A stretch of DNA of 7,582 nucleotides, taken from assembly GCA_019747455.1 (NCBI GenBank), contig JAIEQT010000240.1:1-7582 (forward strand). The letters are read 5' to 3'. The stretch's first letter is position 1. Each line of letters starts with the position of its first letter. Positions 1 to 5,832 of the stretch are shown here, in pieces. The translations under genes were made by a program, and so were the position numbers. The notes beneath the pieces were generated by a model. The model was not told the DNA's origin and ran no database searches. It saw only the letters and a program-made list of their open reading frames with translations. The stretch is from Chitinophagaceae bacterium (GTDB lineage Bacteria; Bacteroidota; Bacteroidia; Chitinophagales; Chitinophagaceae).

Positions 1-103
1 CTTTTATGATATTTTTTAACTTGAGTATGATGTATAATAATATGCCGTATCCAACATAAGTGTATATAATAATAAATAAGCTGATCCAAAATAAAGTATA
101 CAT
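1..103 (-). CDS. Membrane-anchored family 2 glycosyltransferase, N-terminal fragment (cut by window edge)
   Basis: Only the first 34 codons are in the window; the gene runs off the left edge. The ATG (complement of 101-103) lies 4 bp after the stop of the GT2 gene at 108-1028, so the two are very likely co-transcribed and perhaps translationally coupled. The visible peptide begins MYTLFWISLFIIIYTYVGYG and continues with another hydrophobic run, then a basic Lys-rich stretch ending in KLKNIIK. One N-terminal membrane helix with a Tyr-Val-Gly-Tyr-Gly motif, followed by a basic cytoplasmic turn, is typical of membrane-bound GT2 enzymes related to cellulose or hyaluronan synthases in Bacteroidota polysaccharide loci. 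The catalytic domain is not visible, so the family call rests on this anchor and on context. An alternative ATG at complement 106-108 overlaps the previous stop but runs into a stop codon after 28 codons. Confidence 0.6.
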   Translation of the reverse strand, partial: MYTLFWISLFIIIYTYVGYGILLYIILKLKNIIK

Positions 104-107
104 ATCA

Positions 108-1028
108 TTACTGTTTAAATCCCAAATAAGTACTATTTACACCATTTGATAGATTCCACCAAATTGCCCTGAATAGTTGGGGAATAAAATGGTAGTTCTT
201 TGTTTTAACATAATCCAACATATTTCTGGGTGTTACTAGGCATATAAAGTAAACCCAAAAAATGAAACGGGCAAGCACAGGCGCATTCCTTCTTATATAT
301 AACAGCCGATTTCGATTCATATAATATTCCTTTAAAGCACTTTTTTTTCCAACTGAAATAGACTCTTTATGATAAATCGTAGCCTGCATATTTACCCAAA
401 TAGCATATCCACTCCTTTTAATCCGATCACACCAATCTAATTCTTCATAATACAAAAAGAAATTTTCTGCCATAGCACCGGCTTTCTCTATTGCCTCCCG
501 CCTTACCATCATAGCAGCCCCATGGGCAAAACCCGTTTCACCAACCAAATGATCATACTGTCTATGATCGCGCTCAAACTGACCAACACAACTATTTCTT
601 GCAGTATAATAATTCATGGCAGTATAGCCCGCATATTGCAACATACCCGGATCATCGAAGTATAATAACTTAGGCGACACAACCCCTACAAAAGCATTGG
701 CCTCTAATGTATCTACTAGTGTTTGTATGAGCCCGTTTGTAAATACAGTATCATTATTTACAAAAAATAAATAGTCGCCCGTTGCCGCTTTCAATCCTAT
801 ATTATTCCCGCCGGCAAAACCCAGATTCTTATCAGATCGGATAAATTGTACATAGGGATATTTAAGTACCCAAGCAGGTACCGGATTTTCTTTACTACCA
901 TTATCAACAACAATAATTTCCAGATTAGGATAGCCCCCTACTGCGGCTATAGAATCTAACATATCATCAGTTACATAGCTATGATTGAAATTTACCGTAA
1001 TTATAGATACTTTTTTAGCCATATTCAT
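108..1028 (-). CDS. GT2 family glycosyltransferase (rhamnosyltransferase WbbL-like)
   Basis: A GT-A fold glycosyltransferase expected to add one sugar to the lipid-linked repeat unit at the cytoplasmic membrane face. Counting from the ATG at 1028 (306 residues), visible hallmarks are KVSIITVNFN near residues 6-15, VVDNGS at 40-45 (nucleotide-binding strand and turn), NLGFAGGNN at 68-76, and VNNDT at 90-94, which is the Asn-Asn-Asp form of the metal-binding DXD motif. The acceptor-side block FFLYYEELDWCDRI lies at 190-203, and YHKESISVGK follows. This set matches the rhamnosyltransferase-like branch of GT2; the actual sugar cannot be read from sequence. The reading frame is open to an ATG at 1094, but the extra 22 residues show no family similarity and would leave only 5 bp to the divergent gene, so I prefer the start at 1028 (or 1022, giving MAKKVSII). 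The C-terminal region has a hydrophobic patch near 254-266 that may contact the membrane. Confidence 0.9.
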   Translation of the reverse strand: MNMAKKVSIITVNFNHSYVTDDMLDSIAAVGGYPNLEIIVVDNGSKENPVPAWVLKYPYVQFIRSDKNLGFAGGNNIGLKAATGDYLFFVNNDTVFTNGLIQTLVDTLEANAFVGVVSPKLLYFDDPGMLQYAGYTAMNYYTARNSCVGQFERDHRQYDHLVGETGFAHGAAMMVRREAIEKAGAMAENFFLYYEELDWCDRIKRSGYAIWVNMQATIYHKESISVGKKSALKEYYMNRNRLLYIRRNAPVLARFIFWVYFICLVTPRNMLDYVKTKNYHFIPQLFRAIWWNLSNGVNSTYLGFKQ

Positions 1029-1099
1029 GATACATTGGTTCTGTAAATTATTTAAATTCGCTATGAATTCGAAATCAATTATTCTTCGTTTCAATAATA
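1029..1099. promoter_or_regulatory. Divergent intergenic region, putative promoters
   Basis: This 71-bp AT-rich gap separates the start of the minus-strand GT2 from the plus-strand 152-residue membrane protein, so both promoters must lie here or reach into the neighbouring genes. On the plus strand a TTG at 1035-1037 is followed 15 nt later by TAAATTCG (1053-1060), one mismatch from the Bacteroidota -7 consensus TAnnTTTG, but the spacing is shorter than the usual 19-21 nt. No clear match is seen on the minus strand. No Shine-Dalgarno sequence stands out for either gene, which is common in Bacteroidota. Confidence 0.3.
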
Positions 1100-1558
1100 A
1101 TGTCAGAAATCAACAGTGCAACCAAACAATTCGAAGTATTTTTAGAGTCCTTCGAAAAAGAAGATATCAACAGAGCAACGATACTAGATATGGAACAAAG
1201 ATTCCAACAAGCCATACAGGCCAAATCTGGTAACCCTGGGTTGAGGTTTGAACATAAACCTGTGGAGTTGAATGTACATAAAATACTAGAAAAGAGGTCT
1301 ACTTTCAAGGTAGCTAATATCCCCGATAAAGCCCTTACCCTGGCTTCCTTTTTTGTAAATGCAGCCGTTGGTATCTTATTTATAACTGTGGGCTTTTTTT
1401 TGATAGTAAATCCTGCTACACCCGAAATGGAAATTGTAACCCTATTCTATTTCAATGAATATGACGGTTTTACCTTATTAGATTTCTTTTCATTGCTTAT
1501 TATTATCCTGGGAATCTATTTCTTTATACGAGCATTTGTAAAAAGAGAGAACCGATAG
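1100..1558 (+). CDS. Hypothetical protein with two transmembrane segments
   Basis: I do not recognise this 152-residue protein. Residues 1-45 are charged and predicted helical (many Glu, Lys, Gln), possibly a short coiled coil. Residues 46-75 are polar. A hydrophobic segment spans about 79-103, then a short acidic and aromatic loop (about 107-125), then a second hydrophobic segment at about 126-146, ending in the basic tail VKRENR. With the positive-inside rule this suggests an inner-membrane hairpin with both ends in the cytoplasm. The ATG at 1100 is the only possible start, because an in-frame TGA lies at 1064-1066. It is transcribed against the surrounding cluster and its stop lies 2 bp from the GT14 stop. 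The coding call is supported by the length of the open frame, the clean membrane topology and the tight fit between neighbours. A role in polysaccharide assembly is only suggested by position. Confidence 0.7.
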   Translation: MSEINSATKQFEVFLESFEKEDINRATILDMEQRFQQAIQAKSGNPGLRFEHKPVELNVHKILEKRSTFKVANIPDKALTLASFFVNAAVGILFITVGFFLIVNPATPEMEIVTLFYFNEYDGFTLLDFFSLLIIILGIYFFIRAFVKRENR

Positions 1559-1560
1559 GA

Positions 1561-2412
1561 TTATAAACCTAATAGTCTTTTATCAATTTCATCTAAAATA
1601 ATAGGATCAAGATCCTGATCAAATTTTCTGGCAAAAAAAGTATTAGACTCCTTAATGGATAGAAAATCGGTTATCCTAAGTATTTTCGGATTGGGCTCAC
1701 CTTCCGACCAATCAATATATCTATAATTTTTATTTACGATATCTTTTTTAAACTCAGCGTTATATAGTAAAGTTTGAAAAACAAATTCATCTGAGCCCCA
1801 GGTATATTTGAAGAACCTTTGTAAACTCGGATATTTTGATAGCGTTGCTATACAATAAGCAGCATGAATTGGTTTAAAAATAAACCATTGAGAACGCCCT
1901 ACCCAACTCATTCCTTCCGGTATTTTTCTGCTGGGTACAATTCGATTTATAATTTTCTCAAACTGGTATTTTCCGGGAATACGCAGGTTCACCAAATGAT
2001 ATTTTGTTAATCTTGGTATAGCCTCCTTCCATACTGAAAAAACATCCTGCGTTTCCATAAAAGCCTTATCCGGATGTTGTTCAAGAAAGGCTAAAAAGTC
2101 ATTCGGCGATGTTAGTGGGTAATCTTGTCCACTTAACAGGTTAATATAATCAAATGAAACTGGGAATGCTAATATTTGTTTGAATCCTTCGATGGTTGCT
2201 TGAACCATTCTATAAGATCCCCAAATGATATCTATTCGGTTCGTCACAAATATGACGTTATTAGCCTCTTTCAATAATTTTTGAAAGGGTACTATATCTG
2301 CTTTCTTATCAATATGAATAAAGACATACACATCAGGATGCGCGAGCCTATTTACTAACCTACATAATTGTTCCGGTTTATTATGTGCTAATATCAAATG
2401 GGCAATCTTCAT
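1561..2412 (-). CDS. GT14 family glycosyltransferase (Core-2/I-branching enzyme type)
   Basis: A 283-residue protein with the features of the Core-2/I-branching family (GT14; animal members are beta-1,6-N-acetylglucosaminyltransferases and protein xylosyltransferases). In order: MKIAHLILAHNKPEQL at the N-terminus, FIHIDKK at 31-37, the IIWGSYRMVQA block at 62-72, YINLLSGQDYPL at 89-100, SQWFIF at 174-179, the GSDEFVFQTL motif at 206-215, and RYIDW at 231-235. Glu209 in GSDEF aligns by motif with the catalytic base known in the mouse C2GnT enzyme. There is no signal anchor, unlike the Golgi enzymes, so this should be a cytoplasmic or peripheral enzyme acting on the lipid-linked glycan. The likely role is adding GlcNAc or xylose, perhaps as a branch; donor and linkage are inference. 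The start overlaps the flippase stop as ATGA, implying translational coupling. Confidence 0.92.
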   Translation of the reverse strand: MKIAHLILAHNKPEQLCRLVNRLAHPDVYVFIHIDKKADIVPFQKLLKEANNVIFVTNRIDIIWGSYRMVQATIEGFKQILAFPVSFDYINLLSGQDYPLTSPNDFLAFLEQHPDKAFMETQDVFSVWKEAIPRLTKYHLVNLRIPGKYQFEKIINRIVPSRKIPEGMSWVGRSQWFIFKPIHAAYCIATLSKYPSLQRFFKYTWGSDEFVFQTLLYNAEFKKDIVNKNYRYIDWSEGEPNPKILRITDFLSIKESNTFFARKFDQDLDPIILDEIDKRLLGL

Positions 2413-3749
2413 ATTTTTTTCTTCCGGATGATATAGGTTCTAATGATTCTTCTAAGCTGTATTCTTCCGGATAAAATCACTTCGCGAAAACTAAAATCGA
2501 TATGTTTACGCAGATGATAATATCCGAACAATATACCAATAAGAAGTGGCATAGTAGTAGCGATAGCAACCCCATATAAACTATTAAACACCTTGATACC
2601 AATCAAATCGCAGATCACGTTACCAATAAGCATAATAGTAACTTTAATGAAATTGATTTTTGGTTGATGGATAATATCTAATCCAACTGCTATAAACCTT
2701 TCAATGGGATAAAATATTGCAATGATCATAAAATAACGATACAAATTTGCTGCCTCGGTATGCACATATTTACCACCACCTAACAAGCTTATCGGAATAT
2801 CCGCCAACAGAATGGCGAAAAAAGAAACTGGTATGAAAGCAAGCATCAATGTACCGGCATATTTTGCAAGTATATAAGCTACTTCTTTATTACGCTTATT
2901 GTTTACTGCCTTTGCCATTGAGCTCATACCTGTAGCTAAAGTGCTTCTGATTGGTATTTCGATCAGCTCCATCAATCTGTTCGGCAAATTATAAATAGCA
3001 ATAGCTGTTGGCCCCATTAACCACCCTATTAGGATCGTATCAGAAGCCCTCAATAAATTAGCACTTATTGTTGTACCAACACTAAATTTTCCAAAATGAT
3101 ATATTTCCGCAATGGTATCTTTTGCCCTGTAAACAATGGTGGAAGCTTTAGACCAGCCGGTAAATAATATGCCAATACTTATAACAGCATTTATAAGTAC
3201 ATAGGAGAGTAATACATTGTATAAAGTAAGTTGCTTTAAAAAAATAAGTATAATCGTAGCAGTTATAAAACTACCTTGGCTCAAAAACCTGAATATCAGT
3301 ATCAAATCAAAGCGTTGATCGGCCTGTAATATCCAGGTTGCTATCGCACTTGGCAAAATGGCCAGTAACGATAGGCCAACCCACTGAATTACAATTAAAA
3401 ATCCCTCGTCTTTTATATAGGGCATAAAAGGTATAAAAGCTGCATTGATCAAACAAAATACCAATGTTATGACTATAGCTAAATACCATACAGAGCCTAA
3501 TACCTTTTTAGCACGCGCCTCATCAGTTCCCGTATAAAATTTTATAAGGGCTACCTGCAGAAACCCTGTTCTAAAAGTATCTACCAAAACAGAAAATGTT
3601 TGAAATAACACCCAATAACCCATTTGTTCACTCGATAAAAAACGGAACAAAAGACCTACTGTTACCATGGCCATAACGGCCATTAATCCATTACCCGCTA
3701 AGGATAGGAAATGCTTATTATTAACTTTTTGCCAGATAGCTTTTATCAT
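2409..3749 (-). CDS. Wzx-type oligosaccharide flippase (MOP superfamily)
   Basis: This 446-residue integral membrane protein has about twelve hydrophobic segments between residues 15 and 412, interrupted by short charged loops, and a basic C-terminal tail (RRIIRTYIIRKKKI). Length and topology fit the polysaccharide transporter branch of the MOP superfamily, which moves undecaprenyl-linked repeat units across the cytoplasmic membrane. Family-like features include the N-terminal LFRFLSSEQMGYWVLFQTFS stretch (34-53), typical of the first helix pair, and the mid-protein stretch with LLRASDTILIG (232-242) and IAIYNLPNRL (250-259), where these transporters typically read yn.a.rl. It sits next to glycosyltransferases and opposite a Wzy-like gene, the expected Wzx/Wzy setting. 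Its last four bases form ATGA with the GT14 start. The start at 3749 gives MIKAIWQKVN, a normal short cytoplasmic lead-in. Confidence 0.88.
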   Translation of the reverse strand: MIKAIWQKVNNKHFLSLAGNGLMAVMAMVTVGLLFRFLSSEQMGYWVLFQTFSVLVDTFRTGFLQVALIKFYTGTDEARAKKVLGSVWYLAIVITLVFCLINAAFIPFMPYIKDEGFLIVIQWVGLSLLAILPSAIATWILQADQRFDLILIFRFLSQGSFITATIILIFLKQLTLYNVLLSYVLINAVISIGILFTGWSKASTIVYRAKDTIAEIYHFGKFSVGTTISANLLRASDTILIGWLMGPTAIAIYNLPNRLMELIEIPIRSTLATGMSSMAKAVNNKRNKEVAYILAKYAGTLMLAFIPVSFFAILLADIPISLLGGGKYVHTEAANLYRYFMIIAIFYPIERFIAVGLDIIHQPKINFIKVTIMLIGNVICDLIGIKVFNSLYGVAIATTMPLLIGILFGYYHLRKHIDFSFREVILSGRIQLRRIIRTYIIRKKKI

Positions 3750-3760
3750 CGATTAGGAAA

Positions 3761-3780
3761 AATAACAATTTTCTGTTATT
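3761..3780. repeat. Perfect 7-bp inverted repeat upstream of the flippase gene
   Basis: AATAACA (3761-3767) and TGTTATT (3774-3780) are exact reverse complements separated by six bases. The element lies 11 bp before the flippase ATG, so it would be in the 5' leader as a weak hairpin, or could be a dyad operator. The arms contain only one G-C pair each, so the hairpin would be weak, and AT-rich spacers produce such repeats by chance. Confidence 0.4.
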
Positions 3781-3787
3781 ATAAAAC

Positions 3788-3801
3788 GATTAGTTATAAT
3801 C
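3788..3801. repeat. Short palindrome GATTA-N4-TAATC in the divergent spacer
   Basis: GATTA (3788-3792) and TAATC (3797-3801) form a 5-bp dyad with a 4-bp centre, near the middle of the spacer between the flippase and GT2 genes. An overlapping dyad, ATTAG (3789-3793) with CTAAT (3801-3805), uses the same bases. It is a candidate regulator site by position only. Confidence 0.25.
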
Positions 3802-3850
3802 TAATTTTCAAATAATAGTTTATTTTCGAGATATACGAAAATGCTTAGTT

Positions 3851-4645
3851 ATGAGTTCCTATCATTTCGCTGATACCAGTTTATTAATTACCGTTTATAA
3901 TAGGCCCGATTCTTTGGAACGGCAACTAAAAGCCTGGATTCAATATGGGGTAAGTTTTGGAGAAATTATCGTTTCCGACGATTGTAGCCCTTCGCCGAGT
4001 GGGGAAAAAATCAAAGAAATGGCCGATGTGTATGGGTTTAAACTCATCACCACGCCAGTGAACAAGGGATTGGGGAATAACTTAAATAAGGGACAGAAAG
4101 CGGTAAGTTTACCCCTTACACTCTATGTTCAAGAGGATTTTGTTCCGGATGAAACGATCGGTAATATATTAACGAACGCACATGAAATTTTAGATGAGCG
4201 GCCTGATTTTGATATGGTTCGCTTCTATGCCTATTTCGAATATCCATACATGAAACCATTGCGGGAAGGTTTCTCAGAAATGGATTTCAATCCTTGGTAC
4301 TCAGGTACCAAGAAATTTTATTTCTATAGCGATCACCCACATTTACGCAGAAGTAATTTTTTACAAAAATTCGGGAAATATCAAGAAGGCATTAAATCGG
4401 ATGCCACAGAGTACAGAATGATGATCAATTATTTACAAAGAAAAGGGAAAGCTGCCTATTACAATAATCATTGGGGTGCTTTTGAGCAAAAAAACTCATC
4501 TGATGAGCCTAGTACCATTAATACACGAGTAGCCTGGCGAATGAGTAATCATATTTTCATAGCTTTTCTACGAAGCGTACATCAGTACATCAAATTTTAT
4601 AAAGATTATTGGTTTAGTAATTTTTATGTACCCGCAGACGAATAG
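3851..4645 (+). CDS. GT2-like family glycosyltransferase
   Basis: This 264-residue protein starts with a GT-A nucleotide-binding fold: SLLITVYNRPDSLERQL at residues 10-26, EIIVSDDCSP at 38-47, the loop NKGLGNNLNKG at 71-81, then LYVQEDFVP at 91-99. In the last block Gln94-Glu95-Asp96 occupies the place of the usual DXD metal-binding motif. The second half (SDHPHLRR at 160-167, DATEYRM at 184-190, NHWGAFEQK at 206-214) has no motif I can name and probably binds the acceptor. No membrane helix is evident. It likely transfers one sugar to the growing repeat unit; donor and acceptor are unknown. The start at 3851 is the only in-frame ATG after a stop at 3797-3799. The gene is plus-strand, alone between minus-strand units, and its last 22 bp overlap the 3' end of the convergent glycosyltransferase. 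Confidence 0.85.
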   Translation: MSSYHFADTSLLITVYNRPDSLERQLKAWIQYGVSFGEIIVSDDCSPSPSGEKIKEMADVYGFKLITTPVNKGLGNNLNKGQKAVSLPLTLYVQEDFVPDETIGNILTNAHEILDERPDFDMVRFYAYFEYPYMKPLREGFSEMDFNPWYSGTKKFYFYSDHPHLRRSNFLQKFGKYQEGIKSDATEYRMMINYLQRKGKAAYYNNHWGAFEQKNSSDEPSTINTRVAWRMSNHIFIAFLRSVHQYIKFYKDYWFSNFYVPADE

Positions 4646-5832
4646 GTTTTTGCAATAGCACTATATATTTCTCTCACACTATTTTCCCATGTATGAGATG
4701 CTGCAAATGCTTTTCGGGCCATTATGCTGGCAGCATCATTTTCTGCCAGTGCCTTCTCTATCAATCGGATATAGTCGAGAGCTGTTTTTCCCAAATAGGT
4801 ATGTTCATTAAATATAGCTTCCATAAAGGGGGTACTTGTAGCAACAACAGGCTTGCCCATAGCCAGGTATTCATCGATCTTACGCGGATAATTACCAATG
4901 GTAACCTCACTGATAACCTGTGGATTCAAGCAAATATCAAAAGCCTGAATATATGCGGGCAAAGACTCTGGTGGCTTAGGACCCAGAAAATGAACATTGG
5001 CACAAGTATGTAATTTGCTTGCTTTAAAAGCTTCATCCTCAGGGCCAACCAAAACAATATTCCAGTTGGGTTTTTGTATGGCAATATCTTCCAATAATGC
5101 TATATCTAAACGAAGCCCCAGCAAAGCACCAACATATCCTATGATAGGGCGACTTAAATTGCTGATCTCAGATGGAACCGTGCCACCAGTATAATTCATA
5201 AATAAATCTAACTCACAACCTTGTCCAACATAATATGAATTTACATTATACTTTCTGCAATAATCGGCGAGATAGGTTGAGTTTGCAACGCAGAGATCAT
5301 TTTTTGCAATAAGTTTAGGCTCTAGTTTTTCACCATGCTTCTTCCAATAATCTACAGCCAACATATAATCCCTGGAATAATATATACTTGTAGCAGGATG
5401 CAACAAATCTGGTAAATAATAACAACGAAACATATCGTTGTCATTAAATAAAATGATATCTGAAAACCCTAATGTTCTTATCGCTTTTGTTATAGAAGCT
5501 GCTAATCTTTTATTATTTATTTTATTTAACCACTCAAAAATCCTTTGATTACCAATCCAGTTGATCGACTCAATCATAATATCCGGATACAGATTCCAAA
5601 GATTTACGTCTAATGGTATTAAACCATTTTCTTTACCCTCAATTACCTGTATTCTTTTTTGAATCTTTGCATCTTTGCTTCCTCGCCACTTTGTGATTCT
5701 ATCTAAAGGAGAATTTACATATAGAACCCGATTATGTTTGGCAAATTCTAGGGCGATATTTTTACAATTACTACCGATTTCAACATCCCAGGGCTGTTGA
5801 CCAACAACAATTATATCACGGTTTCTTATCAT
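4624..5832 (-). CDS. GT-B fold glycosyltransferase (GT4/group 1 type)
   Basis: A 402-residue protein of the usual length for two-domain GT-B enzymes. The N-terminal acceptor domain opens with DIIVVGQQPWDVEIGSN (6-22) and has VLYVNSPLDR (36-45), as in TuaH-like and related glycosyltransferases. The C-terminal donor domain starts at about 228 with PIIGYVGAL (229-237), followed by WNIVLVGPEDE (257-267), VHFLGPKPPESLPAYIQAFD (280-299) and the sugar-nucleotide block NYPRKIDEYLAMGKPVVATS (314-333), where Lys318 and Glu321 are the expected phosphate- and ribose-contacting residues. It is probably cytoplasmic or membrane-peripheral and adds one sugar of the repeat unit. The start forms an ATGA overlap with the stop of the Wzy-like gene, so the two are coupled. 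The 3' end overlaps the convergent plus-strand GT2 gene by 22 bp. The specific sugar cannot be inferred. Confidence 0.9.
   Translation of the reverse strand: MIRNRDIIVVGQQPWDVEIGSNCKNIALEFAKHNRVLYVNSPLDRITKWRGSKDAKIQKRIQVIEGKENGLIPLDVNLWNLYPDIMIESINWIGNQRIFEWLNKINNKRLAASITKAIRTLGFSDIILFNDNDMFRCYYLPDLLHPATSIYYSRDYMLAVDYWKKHGEKLEPKLIAKNDLCVANSTYLADYCRKYNVNSYYVGQGCELDLFMNYTGGTVPSEISNLSRPIIGYVGALLGLRLDIALLEDIAIQKPNWNIVLVGPEDEAFKASKLHTCANVHFLGPKPPESLPAYIQAFDICLNPQVISEVTIGNYPRKIDEYLAMGKPVVATSTPFMEAIFNEHTYLGKTALDYIRLIEKALAENDAASIMARKAFAASHTWENSVREIYSAIAKTYSSAGT

Larger units (their letters stand above)
3750..3850. promoter_or_regulatory. Divergent promoter region between flippase and GT2 genes
   Basis: This 101-bp, very AT-rich spacer separates the divergent flippase (minus) and GT2 (plus) genes and must supply at least one promoter. 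For the plus strand, TATTTTCG at 3821-3828 differs by one base from the Bacteroidota -7 element TAnnTTTG and lies 22 bp before the ATG, but no TTG sits at the expected upstream distance. No convincing minus-strand promoter was found. The spacer also contains small inverted repeats, listed separately. Confidence 0.4.

Noticed and set aside
985..1233. Plus-strand open frame of 82 codons across the GT2 start and the divergent spacer
   Set aside because: It overlaps well-supported coding sequence on the minus strand and the start of the 152-residue gene, and its product has no natural protein character.
1075..1308. Minus-strand open frame of 77 codons
   Set aside because: It lies antisense to the 152-residue membrane protein, with a low-complexity Ser/Leu product; judged a shadow frame.
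1556..1563. Possible terminator between the convergent 152-residue gene and the GT14 gene
   Set aside because: Only 2 bp separate the stops and no GC-rich hairpin with a T-run is seen there.
3307..3489. Minus-strand open frame of 60 codons within the flippase
   Set aside because: It is an out-of-frame reading inside a convincing flippase gene.
3841..3873. Ten-codon open frame (ATG to TGA) overlapping the GT2 start at 3851
   Set aside because: It could be a leader peptide, but it is too short to separate from chance and has no supporting signal such as a Shine-Dalgarno sequence.
4693..5194. Two plus-strand open frames (106 and 65 codons)
   Set aside because: Both are antisense to the GT-B glycosyltransferase, whose motifs are intact throughout this stretch.
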